Positions 15,976 to 25,093 of a stretch of DNA of 64,000 nt are shown here, in pieces. Position numbers and translations under genes: made by a program. Below the pieces are notes generated by a model, which worked only from the letters and a program-made list of their open reading frames with translations, was not told the DNA's origin and searched no databases. The number at the start of each line of letters is the position of its first letter. The first letter of the stretch is position 1. Source of the stretch: RI-43 sp033764725 (GTDB lineage: Bacteria; Pseudomonadota; Alphaproteobacteria; Caulobacterales; Aquidulcibacteraceae); the NCBI GenBank assembly GCA_033764725.1, contig JANRIR010000084.1, positions 134,036 through 198,035 of the forward strand, in the 5' to 3' direction.

Positions 15976-18114
15976 CTAGAAGTCGAAGCTTAGCTCGACG
16001 CCGAAGCGCCGATCAGGATTGAGCGTGTTGAGCGTGCCCGGGCCGAACGGATTGAAGAAGGCCTGTGCGACGATGTATTGTTCGTCGGTCAGATTGGTGG
16101 CGAAGGCGCGCAGACGCCATTGCTCCGCTTCCAGCGCGACGCTGGCGTTGACCAGAGAATAGGTCTGGAATGTGTTCAGATCGCCTACGAAGAACAGCGG
16201 TACGCCGTCGAATTCCGGTTCGTTCGCCCTCCAGCTTGCTTGCACCACGAGGTCCAACGCGTCCTGAACCGGATGGCGATAGACCGCGTTGAGGTTCCAG
16301 TTCATGCCGCTGCCGAACAAGATGCCTTTTCCCGCCAGCGGGCCGGAGAAATCGCGCCCGCCGGTCAACTCGCCGTCGAGCCAGCCGATCCCGCCGGTGA
16401 TGTCGATGCGCGCCGTCGGGAACAGGCCGAACTCAAACTCGACGCCGTCCGTCTCAGCCTCGCCGAGATTGTCGACGAAGAATTGGCCAAATGCGTCAGG
16501 CTGAAAGGCCTGCAGATCGTCCTGCTTGAGGCGGAAGATCGCGAGGTTGGCGGTGACGCGGCCGTTCAGCCACGTCGTCTTGGCCCCGAACTCGATGTTT
16601 TGCGAGGTCTCCTCGTCAAACGGAAGCCGGCTCAATTCGAAATTCGCGCCGGTGATGCCGGTATTGTAGCCGCCTGCACGGAAGCCTTCGTTGTAGCGCG
16701 CATAGAGATTGACGTTCGCGGTTGGCCGCCATTGCACGCCGGCGCCGAAGGAGGTGTTCTCGAACGTCGCGTCATCACGCGCGGGAATGCGCGACGTTTC
16801 CGCGCCAGCCGGGTTGTAGACGAGGCGCAGGAAATCAAGTTCTTTGGTGTCGCGATTGTAGCGCCCGCTGGCGATCAGATCGAGCGTGTCGGTGACGCTG
16901 AGCGTCGCTTCGCCGAACGCGGCGACGGAATCCGTCACCACCTCGAACGATGTTTGCGAGCGGGAGAACGTGCACGCCGAGCCTGCGCAGGTCACGGGCC
17001 GCACCAGATTGAACGTTTCGGTGAAGACGTCCACGCCAGCGACCCAGGTGAGCGGCTGGTCTTCCGGCGACACCCATTGGCCTTCGAGATAGAAGGCGTC
17101 GGCGTCTTCGTAACGGCGGATGACCTGCTGGTTGGTCGCGACGGCGCCGCCGTCCTGATCGCCCACCGATTCCAGTTTGTAATCGCGATAGCTGGCCAGC
17201 AGGCTGAACACGCCGAGATCGGTCGTCCAATCGAGGTTTTGGCTTGCGAACGTGAACGTCTTGTCCGCCTCGCTCTGCGTATCGGCGACGATGGTGCGTT
17301 CGGTTTCGCCTAAGCCCGGCTGCACGCCGATCACTTCAGGCCCCAATTGATTGGAGCGCTCGACCTGCCATGTGGCGTCGAAGGCGCTGCTCGGGCGCCA
17401 GCGCACGCCGATGCGCGCGCCCGAACTCGAATACGTATCGATGTCTTCGCCGAGCGTAACGTTCCGGAATTGGCCTTCGGTCTGATCGATAAACCAGCCG
17501 CTGAAGCGCGCCGCCAGAACGCCCTCGGTGATTGGCGCATTGAACACGCCGCGCGCCTCGACACGGTCATAGGAGCCGTAGCCGCCCTGGATCATGCCGC
17601 CGACGGCGTCGAGGTCTGGCCGCGCATAAATGAAATTGACCGCGCCGCCCACGGCGTTGCGGCCATAGAGCCCGCCTTGGGGTCCGCGCAGCACTTCAAC
17701 ACGTTCGAGATCGACGAGATCGGAGAAATTCGTGCGCAGCCCGCCCATATAATGGCCGTTGCGATAATAGCCGAAGCCCGGCTCGCTGATGTCCTGGCCG
17801 GGCCGCACGCCACGGATCGAGATCGAGGCGTTGATGTTGAAATTGCCCTCCTCGAAGATGGCGTTTGGCAGAAGCTGCGTAAAGTCGATCGCATTGGTCA
17901 GGCGCAGATCGTCGATCGTCTGCGTGTTGAAGGCCGTCACGGCACCGGGCACGTCCTGCAGGTTCTGCGCGCGGCGGGCGGCGGTGACGACGATCGGCTG
18001 CTCGGCGACCGTCTCGGTCTGCGCAGCGCTTTGCGCCCACGCCGCGTCCGACCAGGCGAACGACGCCAGACCGGCGGCGGCGCATGCGCCAAACAAGCTT
18101 GCCTTTTTCATCAC
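15976..18114 (-). CDS. TonB-dependent outer-membrane receptor
   Basis: A 712-residue receptor. The signal peptide ends AAWA before QSAAQ. A TonB-box-like ETVAEQPIVVTA leads into the plug domain, with QDVPGAVTAFN and VLRGPQGGLYGRNAVGGAVN, the classic plug motif. The C-terminus ends GVELSFDF, a phenylalanine-terminated barrel strand. It imports a large ligand across the outer membrane using TonB energy. The plug is of the CirA/BtuB-like group common in aquatic alphaproteobacteria, so iron specificity is not implied. It lies beside a TetR gene and has AT-rich box b just upstream. A peptide-like ligand is inferred from the neighbouring hydrolases. Confidence 0.9.
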   Translation of the reverse strand: MMKKASLFGACAAAGLASFAWSDAAWAQSAAQTETVAEQPIVVTAARRAQNLQDVPGAVTAFNTQTIDDLRLTNAIDFTQLLPNAIFEEGNFNINASISIRGVRPGQDISEPGFGYYRNGHYMGGLRTNFSDLVDLERVEVLRGPQGGLYGRNAVGGAVNFIYARPDLDAVGGMIQGGYGSYDRVEARGVFNAPITEGVLAARFSGWFIDQTEGQFRNVTLGEDIDTYSSSGARIGVRWRPSSAFDATWQVERSNQLGPEVIGVQPGLGETERTIVADTQSEADKTFTFASQNLDWTTDLGVFSLLASYRDYKLESVGDQDGGAVATNQQVIRRYEDADAFYLEGQWVSPEDQPLTWVAGVDVFTETFNLVRPVTCAGSACTFSRSQTSFEVVTDSVAAFGEATLSVTDTLDLIASGRYNRDTKELDFLRLVYNPAGAETSRIPARDDATFENTSFGAGVQWRPTANVNLYARYNEGFRAGGYNTGITGANFELSRLPFDEETSQNIEFGAKTTWLNGRVTANLAIFRLKQDDLQAFQPDAFGQFFVDNLGEAETDGVEFEFGLFPTARIDITGGIGWLDGELTGGRDFSGPLAGKGILFGSGMNWNLNAVYRHPVQDALDLVVQASWRANEPEFDGVPLFFVGDLNTFQTYSLVNASVALEAEQWRLRAFATNLTDEQYIVAQAFFNPFGPGTLNTLNPDRRFGVELSFDF

Positions 18115-18138
18115 TTTCCCCCTGAGACGGCGACGACC

Positions 18139-18164
18139 AAAACATTACGTAATTAGTTTATTTT
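18139..18164. promoter_or_regulatory. AT-rich box, site b (TonB receptor promoter)
   Basis: AAAACATTACGTAATTAGTT followed by TATTTT, 25 bases upstream of the receptor start at 18114. It contains the perfect palindrome ATTACGTAAT and begins with the shared AAAACATTA word. Confidence 0.55.
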
Positions 18165-18251
18165 CACAACCGGAAGCTTGGCGCGGCGAGCCCCCTTCGC
18201 CCCGACCTGCGCCAAACCTGCGGCAGCGCCCAAGCTTTGGGCGCAGCAAAA

Positions 18252-18273
18252 CCTTAATGCGCAATGTTTTAAC
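18252..18273. promoter_or_regulatory. weaker AT-rich box, site c
   Basis: On the minus strand TTAAAACATTGCGCATTAAG shares the AAAACATT word with the other boxes but has a GC core (TGCGCA). It lies 138 bases upstream of the receptor gene and just beyond the TetR stop. This could be a second, distal site for the receptor promoter, or chance. Confidence 0.3.
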
Positions 18274-18307
18274 TTGCAATGATGGAATAGCGCGCAAAGC
18301 GCCGGCC

Positions 18308-18988
18308 TCAGCCGACGGCTTCGCCGCGGGTCAGGGGCAGTTTTCGGGGGTCGGGATCGGCGCCGGTGACGGCGCGATGCCAGATGACGGCCATGCACTC
18401 GGCGGCGCCCTCGGGCGTCGGATTATGCGCCGTCAGTTCCTGCTGGCGCGCCAGGAAGGCGTCGACGCACACGCCCTCGAGCGCGGAGGTCATGGCGTGG
18501 GCGATCCACAATTCCATGCCGGTCGGCAGGCCGCGGGCCTTGCGCGCCGCCGCAAACATCGCCTCGAGCCGAGCCCACCATTTGCGCTGATAGCGCGAGA
18601 AGGCCGCACGCACCTCCGGATAGGCGGGGTCGAGCGCATAGACGAGCTTCGTCACTTCGATGTTGGCGATATAGCCACGGATATAAGTCAGGATCATGTG
18701 ATGGATTTCGGCGTAGAAATCGTCGAATTCCGGCGTCTCGAGCACTTTTGTCTTGAACGACGCGATCCATTCGGAGGCGACGTCGATCATCGCCTCTTCT
18801 TTGCTGGCGAAGTGAAAATAAAAGCCGCCATGGGTGATGTCGGCCTCTTCGCATATGGCCAAAAGCGTCACCGCATTGACGCCGTGGCGGGACACCAAGC
18901 GGATCACGGCGGCGCGTATGCGCTCGCGCGTTATGTCGCCTTTGGTCTTGGCGCGCGGCGCGGCGCGCTTCTGTTTCATGCTCGCCAA
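18308..18988 (-). CDS. TetR-family transcriptional regulator (island regulator 1)
   Basis: About 226 residues. The DNA-binding domain follows a lysine/arginine-rich leader: ERIRAAVIRLVSRHGVNAVT, then CEEADITHGGFYFHFASKEE as turn and recognition helix. The start is taken as the TTG at 18988 because AGGAG lies 7 bases before it; the internal ATG at 18979 has poor spacing. It follows the CocE-family gene by 55 bases in the same direction and probably shares its promoter (box d). The recognition-helix sequence resembles the TetR at 27514 (both G-x-F-Y-F-H-F-A), so both could read the same operator. It is a good candidate for control of the adjacent receptor. Confidence 0.85.
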   Translation of the reverse strand: MASMKQKRAAPRAKTKGDITRERIRAAVIRLVSRHGVNAVTLLAICEEADITHGGFYFHFASKEEAMIDVASEWIASFKTKVLETPEFDDFYAEIHHMILTYIRGYIANIEVTKLVYALDPAYPEVRAAFSRYQRKWWARLEAMFAAARKARGLPTGMELWIAHAMTSALEGVCVDAFLARQQELTAHNPTPEGAAECMAVIWHRAVTGADPDPRKLPLTRGEAVG

Positions 18989-19043
18989 AGGGCGTCTCCT
19001 GGCAGGCGATTTGCAGGGGCGTGCGCCCCGTCTGCGGCTCACG

Positions 19044-20843
19044 CTACCACAGGAGGCGCTCCAATTCATCGCCCGGCGCGGGGTCTGAATCGACCGGCAG
19101 GACGAGCCAAGAGGCGGCGTCGGACTGGGCGAAGAGGCGCCATTCCGGGCGGCCGTCGGCCGGAATGCGGGCGAAGGTGTCCTTGTCGGCGCCGGCCAGC
19201 GCAAGACGCATGCGCCATCCCGCGGGCACGCGCACCGCGGTGGGGATGAGATTGAACGTCAGCGTCGCCGGCTCGCCCGGCGTCAGCGGCCACGCGTCCG
19301 CGCGCAGAAAACTTCTGTTCGGCGCAAACGGATCGTGCGGCGAGCGCCCGGGATGGATGCGCCGATGCACCGCCCGCAGCGCGCCTTCGGTGAGGTAACG
19401 CACCTGCCCATCCGGCGCGACCGCTTCGAGATAGGCGATCACCGCGATGTCGGCGTGCGAGGAGGAAAGCTCGAGCGTCACCTGCGGCGCGCCGACGATT
19501 GCGAGCGGCGCATCCAATGGCGCTGCGGTAAAGGTGAGAAGCCGCGCATCGGCGGCGACGCGATCGCCATAGGCCACGGGTCCGCCGCCCATTGACGTCG
19601 TCCAGCGCGTTGCATCGCCGGTTCCCGCCTCGACGTCGACGACATAGACGCACGTCGCCTCGCGCGCGGTCGGGGCTTCGTCCCGCAACGCGCCATCGGC
19701 GTGGAGAAACAGCGTCTGTGGAGAAACCGTGCGCGGGGGCCACACGCGCGTGCGCCGCCACGCGCCCTCGCCCATCGTGTAATAGATCACGCAGCGGCCA
19801 GGGCCAGGGCGCCCCGCGGCGGCGTCGGCGATGTAGCGCAGGATCAGCGCGCGCTGCGCGGCCGGCGAGGGAACGACCGGCTGCCGCGCATCGTCGAACA
19901 CATCGGCGCGCGCGGTTGCGCCATGCGTCCAGGGGCCGATCAGGATCGTGTTCGGCGCATCCAGCGCGGCGAAGCGTGCGAGCGCGCCGGCCGCGGTGGC
20001 GGAATCGAGCCAGCCGATCCAATGCAGCATCGGCGTCTGCGCCTGCTCGAGAGCGCGCGCATAGGTGAAGAGCGGTTTGCGGCGGATGAGCGCGCCGGAA
20101 TCGTTCACGCCCGCGACATCATCGCGGAATGTCCAGCTGCGGCAAGCGTCGAGATAATATCCGTTGGCCTCGTGATCGGCGAGCGCATCCGCCAACGCCG
20201 TCTCGGCGCCGTCGACGGGCTTGACGCCGCGCGTATCCGCAAAGCCGAGCGCTGCGAAGCGCGTGCGCAACAGCGCGATGTCGTTGCGGTCGAGCGCGCG
20301 TACGAACTGACCCCAGCTGTCGACGAAACCGCGATTAAGCAGCCCCCCTGGAAACAGGATCTGATCGAAGAAATCGTAATCGGTGAACTGCGGAACCGCA
20401 GCGCACAAGGCCGGGCGCCCGAGGCTTGCGGCCAGCTCCGCGGTGTTGCCGACATAGGAAACGCCGCCCGTCGCGACGCGCCCGTCGCTCCAGGGCTGCG
20501 CGGCGATCCAATCGATGATCTCGCCCATGTCTGCGACCTCATCGTCGGAATATTCCACCAGGCGCACGCCGAAGGACGCCCCCGAACCGCGTGCATCGAC
20601 ATGGACGAACGCAAAGCCGGCTTGCGCGACGGCCTCGCCATAGGCGCGCGGCTCCGGGCCATCGCGCAGCATGGCGCGCCAATAGCGGGTGAACCAGCAC
20701 AGCGTCGTGACGCGCTCAGCGGTCTCCACGGTGCCGGGCGGCAGCCAGATCTCGACCGCAAGGCGCACCCCATCGCGCATCGCGACATAGGCGGAGTGGC
20801 GCGTGGAGACGGCGGCCGGGTGCGCCTGCGCGTGCGATGTCAT
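19044..20843 (-). CDS. CocE/NonD-family hydrolase (X-Pro dipeptidyl-peptidase S15-like)
   Basis: About 599 residues. The alpha/beta-hydrolase nucleophile elbow GGVSYVGN places the serine at 129. GWLDSATAAG and GPWTHG supply the Asp and His regions. The C-terminal half is the jelly-roll domain of S15 peptidases and cocaine esterase (PLAIVGAPQVTLELSSSHAD, later LTFNLIPTAVRVPAGWRMRL). It cleaves esters or X-Pro peptides. No signal peptide is visible, so it is probably cytosolic. The ATG at 20843 has GGAGG about 12 bases upstream, and the frame reaching 21308 runs into the next gene. It is preceded by AT-rich box d and followed by TetR 1. Confidence 0.85.
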   Translation of the reverse strand: MTSHAQAHPAAVSTRHSAYVAMRDGVRLAVEIWLPPGTVETAERVTTLCWFTRYWRAMLRDGPEPRAYGEAVAQAGFAFVHVDARGSGASFGVRLVEYSDDEVADMGEIIDWIAAQPWSDGRVATGGVSYVGNTAELAASLGRPALCAAVPQFTDYDFFDQILFPGGLLNRGFVDSWGQFVRALDRNDIALLRTRFAALGFADTRGVKPVDGAETALADALADHEANGYYLDACRSWTFRDDVAGVNDSGALIRRKPLFTYARALEQAQTPMLHWIGWLDSATAAGALARFAALDAPNTILIGPWTHGATARADVFDDARQPVVPSPAAQRALILRYIADAAAGRPGPGRCVIYYTMGEGAWRRTRVWPPRTVSPQTLFLHADGALRDEAPTAREATCVYVVDVEAGTGDATRWTTSMGGGPVAYGDRVAADARLLTFTAAPLDAPLAIVGAPQVTLELSSSHADIAVIAYLEAVAPDGQVRYLTEGALRAVHRRIHPGRSPHDPFAPNRSFLRADAWPLTPGEPATLTFNLIPTAVRVPAGWRMRLALAGADKDTFARIPADGRPEWRLFAQSDAASWLVLPVDSDPAPGDELERLLW

Positions 20844-20887
20844 GCCGAACGCCACCCTCCCCAGCCGCAGCGGGCGGCCGGCGTCAG

Positions 20888-20911
20888 CATTAGTACATAA
20901 TGTTTTTGATG
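20888..20911. promoter_or_regulatory. AT-rich box, site d (CocE-type hydrolase promoter)
   Basis: CATTAGTACATAATG (20888-20902) is an inverted repeat with 5-base arms around GTACA. On the minus strand the site reads CATCAAAAACATTATGTACT, matching the AAAACATTA pattern. It lies 45 bases upstream of the hydrolase start, in the only gap between two minus-strand genes here. Confidence 0.55.
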
Positions 20912-20929
20912 CAAGCCCGCCGCGAAGCG

Positions 20930-22666
20930 CTAATGCAGCGTCTGGCGCCCCCGCACGAGCACGCCCGGCAAGGCCCCGGTGTGCGCGCCGCCCTCGAACA
21001 CGGCCACGCCGCGCTTGAACGTGAAATCGTAGCCCGAGGCGTCCTGCATGAGTCGCGTGCCGCCCGCCGGCAGGTCGGCGACGATGCGCGGCGCGGTGAG
21101 CGCCAAACGGTCCAGGTCGATCACATTGATGTCGGCGAGATAGCCGGGCGCAATAACGCCGCGATCGAACCAGCCAACATGGCGCGCCGCACGCTGGGTC
21201 TGCTGATGGACGACATATTCCAGCGGCAGCCGCGGACCGCGCGTGCGATCCTTGGTCCAATGCGCCAGCGCGGTGGTGGGGAAAGTGCCGTCGCAGATGA
21301 AATTGCAATGCGCGCCGCCGTCGGACAGCCCGAACAGCGCATGCGGCGACGTCATCATCGCGCGCACGTCCTCCAGATCGCCATGCGCGTAATTGTTCAG
21401 CGGCAGGTAAAACATCACCGCGCCATCGTTCTCGATCAGCCGGTCGTAAGCGTGCTCCAGAACGGGCTTGCCGAGCCGCGCCGCCTCCGCTGCGAGCGAA
21501 TGCTCCGGCGTCGGCTCGTAATCCGGCCGCGCGCCGAACGGAAACAGCCGGTGAAACGCCGACAGCGTGAAGCCGGCAAGGCCGTCCGGCAGGCTTGGCC
21601 CGTGCTCCGCAAGAATGCGCGCGCGGCGCGCGGGATCGCGCAGCGCCGTCAGCCGCCCGGCGAGCGGCAGCTTCGCGATCTCATGATAGGACGGGCACGC
21701 CGAAAAGCTGTTGCGCGAGCACATCAAGCCGAGGGTCAGACCGATCGGGCGCGGCGCGACTTGCGCTTTCACGTCGAGACCCTCGGCGTTCCAGCCAGCG
21801 ATCGCATCAAGCATTTCACGCCAGCGATCCGGCGCCTGATCCACCTGCTCGACCGTGAACGACAACGGCCGGCGCAGCGTGCGGGCGATGGTTCCCAGAA
21901 GCGCGATCTCGCGCCTCGCCTGCGCCTCGTCAGTGGTGAGATAAAGGTCGGAGACGAGCTGGAACACGCCAGCGCCGGCGTCGTTGAGGCCCTGCCCGAT
22001 GCCGGTCAATTCCTCAGCGCTGGCCGTCATGGTGCCGACGAAGTCGCCGCTGCGCGTGCGGTGGATCACCGTGCGCGATGTTGCGAACCCGACGGCCCCC
22101 GCCTGCACGCCCTCACAGACAGCGCGGCGCATCGCGGCGATCTCGTCGGCGGTCGGACGCTCGGTATGGTCGGCGCCGCGCTCGCCCATCACATAAGCGC
22201 GCAGCGGCGCATGCGGCACGTGCGCTGCGCAATCGATGGCGAAGCGGCGCGAGGCGAGAAAGTCGAGATATTGCGGAAACGTCTCCCACGCCCAGGGCAG
22301 ACCTTCCGCCAAAGCCGTTCCGGGAATGTCCTCGACGCCCTCCAACAGGCCGATCAGCCAATCGTGCTTGTCCGGCGCCGCGGGCGCAAAGCCGACGCCG
22401 CAATTGCCCATCACGACCGAGGTGACGCCATTGGTGGACGAGGGCGCGAGCATGGAATCCCACGTGGCCTGGCCGTCATAATGGGTGTGCGGGTCAACCC
22501 AGCCAGGCGTCACGAGACGTCCGCCGGCGTCGATTTCGCGCCGTGCGCGGCCTTCAACCTTGCCCACCGCGACGATGCGCTCGCCCTCGACCGCCAGGTC
22601 GCCCGAAAACGGCGCGCCGCCCTGGCCGTCGGCGATCAGGGCGTTCTTGATGATCAGATCGCGCAT
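20930..22666 (-). CDS. N-acyl-D-amino-acid deacylase (D-aminoacylase) family amidohydrolase
   Basis: A 578-residue amidohydrolase. The metal motif HTHYD is at 60-64 (DPHTHYDGQATWD) and the metal-ligand cysteine in VVMGNCGVGFAP at residue 89, the combination typical of D-aminoacylases. It removes N-acyl groups from D-amino acids; relatives include dihydroorotase-like and D-hydantoinase enzymes. There is no signal peptide. It stands alone as a unit on the minus strand, with AT-rich box e upstream, divergent from the second receptor. Its presence is one of the main reasons to think the island deals with D-residues. Exact acyl and side-chain specificity cannot be read. Confidence 0.85.
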   Translation of the reverse strand: MRDLIIKNALIADGQGGAPFSGDLAVEGERIVAVGKVEGRARREIDAGGRLVTPGWVDPHTHYDGQATWDSMLAPSSTNGVTSVVMGNCGVGFAPAAPDKHDWLIGLLEGVEDIPGTALAEGLPWAWETFPQYLDFLASRRFAIDCAAHVPHAPLRAYVMGERGADHTERPTADEIAAMRRAVCEGVQAGAVGFATSRTVIHRTRSGDFVGTMTASAEELTGIGQGLNDAGAGVFQLVSDLYLTTDEAQARREIALLGTIARTLRRPLSFTVEQVDQAPDRWREMLDAIAGWNAEGLDVKAQVAPRPIGLTLGLMCSRNSFSACPSYHEIAKLPLAGRLTALRDPARRARILAEHGPSLPDGLAGFTLSAFHRLFPFGARPDYEPTPEHSLAAEAARLGKPVLEHAYDRLIENDGAVMFYLPLNNYAHGDLEDVRAMMTSPHALFGLSDGGAHCNFICDGTFPTTALAHWTKDRTRGPRLPLEYVVHQQTQRAARHVGWFDRGVIAPGYLADINVIDLDRLALTAPRIVADLPAGGTRLMQDASGYDFTFKRGVAVFEGGAHTGALPGVLVRGRQTLH

Positions 22667-22728
22667 GGAGCATCCTTTCCTGACGGCGCAGCCCGCCTCC
22701 GGCGCCCGATCGCGCGGGCGGGATCGGC

Positions 22729-22754
22729 TAATTACATAATCATCTTATTTTATT
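22729..22754. promoter_or_regulatory. AT-rich box, site e (D-aminoacylase promoter)
   Basis: TAATTACATAATCATCTTAT followed by TTTATT. Its core ATAATCATCTTAT is an ATAA-N5-TTAT inverted repeat identical in form to box i. It lies 63 bases upstream of the deacylase start at 22666. Confidence 0.6.
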
Positions 22755-22841
22755 GGACGCCAGGATTTTCACCCGCCGCCATCGCGCTGTCGCCCTGTCG
22801 CAACGCCCGCGCCCGTCCTCGCCGGCGCGCGCCGAAAAGGC

Positions 22842-22878
22842 TTGACATAAAACATAAGATAATTTGCCTATGTTTTTT
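22842..22878. promoter_or_regulatory. promoter with AT-rich box, site f (second TonB receptor)
   Basis: A TTGACA -35 box at 22842-22847 runs directly into AAAACATAAGATAATTTGCC and TATGTTTTTT. AAACATA and TATGTTT form an inverted repeat about 25 bases across, so a protein bound there would cover the -10 region. It is 38 bases upstream of the receptor start at 22916. Confidence 0.6.
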
Positions 22879-22915
22879 GACGGCCGCCTCCGGCCGACTG
22901 CGAGGAGAGCCGGCG

Positions 22916-25030
22916 ATGCTCAGAATCATGCTTTTGGGCGGCGCAGCGCTGGCGGCCGCGGTCTCGCCCGGCCCGGGCGCCTACGCCCAGGACGGCGCGA
23001 CGGAAATCATCGTCACCGCGCGCAAGCGCGAAGAGCGCCTCTTCGACGTGCCCGGCCCGGTGAACGCCATCGCTGGCGCCCAGATCGAGGCCTTGCGCGT
23101 CCAGGACGCGCGCGATCTCTTGACGCTCACGCCCAACGCCTTCCTGCAGGAGAACAACGCCGGCACCGCACGCGACATCTCGTTGCGGGGCGTCTCCACG
23201 CCCAGCCTGTTCGCCGAGCCCGGCGTCTCGCTGTACGTGGATGACGTCTATTCCAGCGGATTCATCTCGTTCCCGACGCAGTTCATCGACGTCGCCCGCA
23301 TTGAAGTGCTGCGTGGCCCGCAAGGCGCCCTGTATGGCCGAAACGCCGTCGGCGGCGCGGTCAACGTCCTGTCCAACGGTCCCGGCGAGGACTTCGAGGC
23401 CGCGATCTCAGCCGTCTACGCCAGCAATGATCGCACCGAACTGCAAGGGATCCTCAGCGGCCCCCTGGGCGCGCGCGCTGGCGTGCGCCTCGCGGCCTGG
23501 AGCGCCAACCAGGAGGAAGGCGACTATTTCAATCCCGTCTCGCGCCGCTATCTCGACTCCAGCGAAACCAGCGGCGCACGCCTGGTGTTCGAGGCCGCGC
23601 CCGTCAATGCGCTGAGCCTCAGCCTCATCGCGGAAACCTCCGGCGGCGACATTCCGGGGACCTATCTCTATTTCCCGACTGCAGGCGAAACCAAGGAAAC
23701 CGTGCGCCGCGACACGCATCCTGAAAACGACTATGACGCCACCCGCTTCGTCGCGCGGGCGGATTACGAAAGCGAGGCCGGAATCGTTTCGGCGATCCTC
23801 GGCTGGCGCGATTATGCGCTCGACGGCCTGGAGGACACCGATCTGTCCGACCAGGCGGCATTCGGCTCGCCGCTGGCTGCGCTCGGCCAGCAGATCACAA
23901 CGCGCACGAACGAAAGCGAAAGCACGTTTGCGGAGCTGCGCTGGCTGTCGCCGCAATTCGGCGCGACCACAGTGCTCGCGGGCCTGACCTATTTCGACGA
24001 AAGCGCAGTGGGCGACATCGCCACCGATCTGCGCGGGGCTTCGCTCGCGTTCACCGGCGGCGCATTGCCTGCGGTGCTCGCGATCAACAACGATCAGACC
24101 GTCGAATCGCTCGCGGCCTTCGTTGAAGCCACGATGCAGCTCGATCCGACCTGGAGCCTGATTGCGGCGCTGCGCTACACGCGCGACGAAAAGAGAGTCG
24201 ACTTCGCCTTCAACCCCTCGCCGCTGCTCGCCGGGTTTGGGCTGTTTCCCTCCACGCTGCGCACCAGCGACAGCTTTGAGAACGTGTCGCCGGGCGTGAC
24301 CCTGGCGTGGTCCCCCGGCGAAGACACCCGCGTCTACGCGCGCGTGCAAAGCGGCTTCCGCGCCGGCGGGTTCAATTTCAATGTCGGCTCGACGGCGAAC
24401 CTGCCCTACGAGGAGGAAACCTCGATCAATTACGAAATCGGCGCCAAGCAGCGCTTCGCCGACGGCCGCGGCTTTGTCGGCGCCACCGCGTTCTGGTTGA
24501 CGCAGGAGGACGTGCTCGTGCCCTTCTTCGATCTGGCGCAGCCGACCGGCCTGCAGGGCTATCTCGACAATGCCGGCGACGCTGAAACGCTGGGCGTCGA
24601 GCTTGAGGCGTCTTGGCGCTTGACTGAAGCGCTCACGATCGGCGGCTCGCTCGGCTATCTCGACGCGCAATTCACCACCGGCGCGTTGGACGGCAACGAT
24701 CTGCCGTCCGCGCGCGAATGGACCTACGCATTGACGGTCGCGCTCGACCAGCCGATCAACGACCAGTGGCGCGTGCTGGCCGACGCCGCCTTGACGCACC
24801 GCGCCGATGGATTCCAGGACGCTGCAAACGCGTTCGCCATCAGCGCCGCCGACATTCTCAACGTGAGCGCAGGGATCGGCTTCGGCCATGCCGAGCTTCG
24901 CGCCTTCGCACAGAACGCCTTGAACGACGATTACGACATTGCGTTCGGCGGATTCCGCGCGCCGTCGGCGACGGGCGTGATCCGCGCCCCGGAAGCGACC
25001 TATGGCGTTCGTCTCCGCCTGGCCTATTGA
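22916..25030 (+). CDS. TonB-dependent outer-membrane receptor
   Basis: About 704 residues. The signal peptide ends GAYA before QDGATE, then IIVTARKREERLFDVPGP and VLRGPQGALYGRNAVGGAVN mark TonB box and plug. GVSLYVDDVYSSGF is the usual plug insert, and the C-terminus ends VRLRLAY, an aromatic barrel end. The ATG at 22916 has GAGGAGA upstream. The frame is open far upstream (to 20900) but that part lies over the deacylase on the other strand. It is probably cotranscribed with the amidohydrolase 63 bases downstream. It likely imports the substrate of the island; it is only distantly similar to the receptor at 15976. Confidence 0.9.
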   Translation: MLRIMLLGGAALAAAVSPGPGAYAQDGATEIIVTARKREERLFDVPGPVNAIAGAQIEALRVQDARDLLTLTPNAFLQENNAGTARDISLRGVSTPSLFAEPGVSLYVDDVYSSGFISFPTQFIDVARIEVLRGPQGALYGRNAVGGAVNVLSNGPGEDFEAAISAVYASNDRTELQGILSGPLGARAGVRLAAWSANQEEGDYFNPVSRRYLDSSETSGARLVFEAAPVNALSLSLIAETSGGDIPGTYLYFPTAGETKETVRRDTHPENDYDATRFVARADYESEAGIVSAILGWRDYALDGLEDTDLSDQAAFGSPLAALGQQITTRTNESESTFAELRWLSPQFGATTVLAGLTYFDESAVGDIATDLRGASLAFTGGALPAVLAINNDQTVESLAAFVEATMQLDPTWSLIAALRYTRDEKRVDFAFNPSPLLAGFGLFPSTLRTSDSFENVSPGVTLAWSPGEDTRVYARVQSGFRAGGFNFNVGSTANLPYEEETSINYEIGAKQRFADGRGFVGATAFWLTQEDVLVPFFDLAQPTGLQGYLDNAGDAETLGVELEASWRLTEALTIGGSLGYLDAQFTTGALDGNDLPSAREWTYALTVALDQPINDQWRVLADAALTHRADGFQDAANAFAISAADILNVSAGIGFGHAELRAFAQNALNDDYDIAFGGFRAPSATGVIRAPEATYGVRLRLAY

Positions 25031-25093
25031 GGGCTTGCGCGCCGCGCGTGGCGAAGCCACGCTGCACGCCGTCCGATAGGGAAAGGCTCCGCC

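Noticed and set aside
20900..22915. Upstream extension of the second TonB receptor frame by about 670 codons
   Set aside because: It lies over the D-aminoacylase gene on the other strand, and a signal peptide and GAGGAGA site define the start at 22916.
22667..22915. Riboswitch (cobalamin or similar) ahead of the TonB receptor
   Set aside because: No conserved B12-box-like or other aptamer core was seen. The space is taken by two AT-rich boxes and a promoter.
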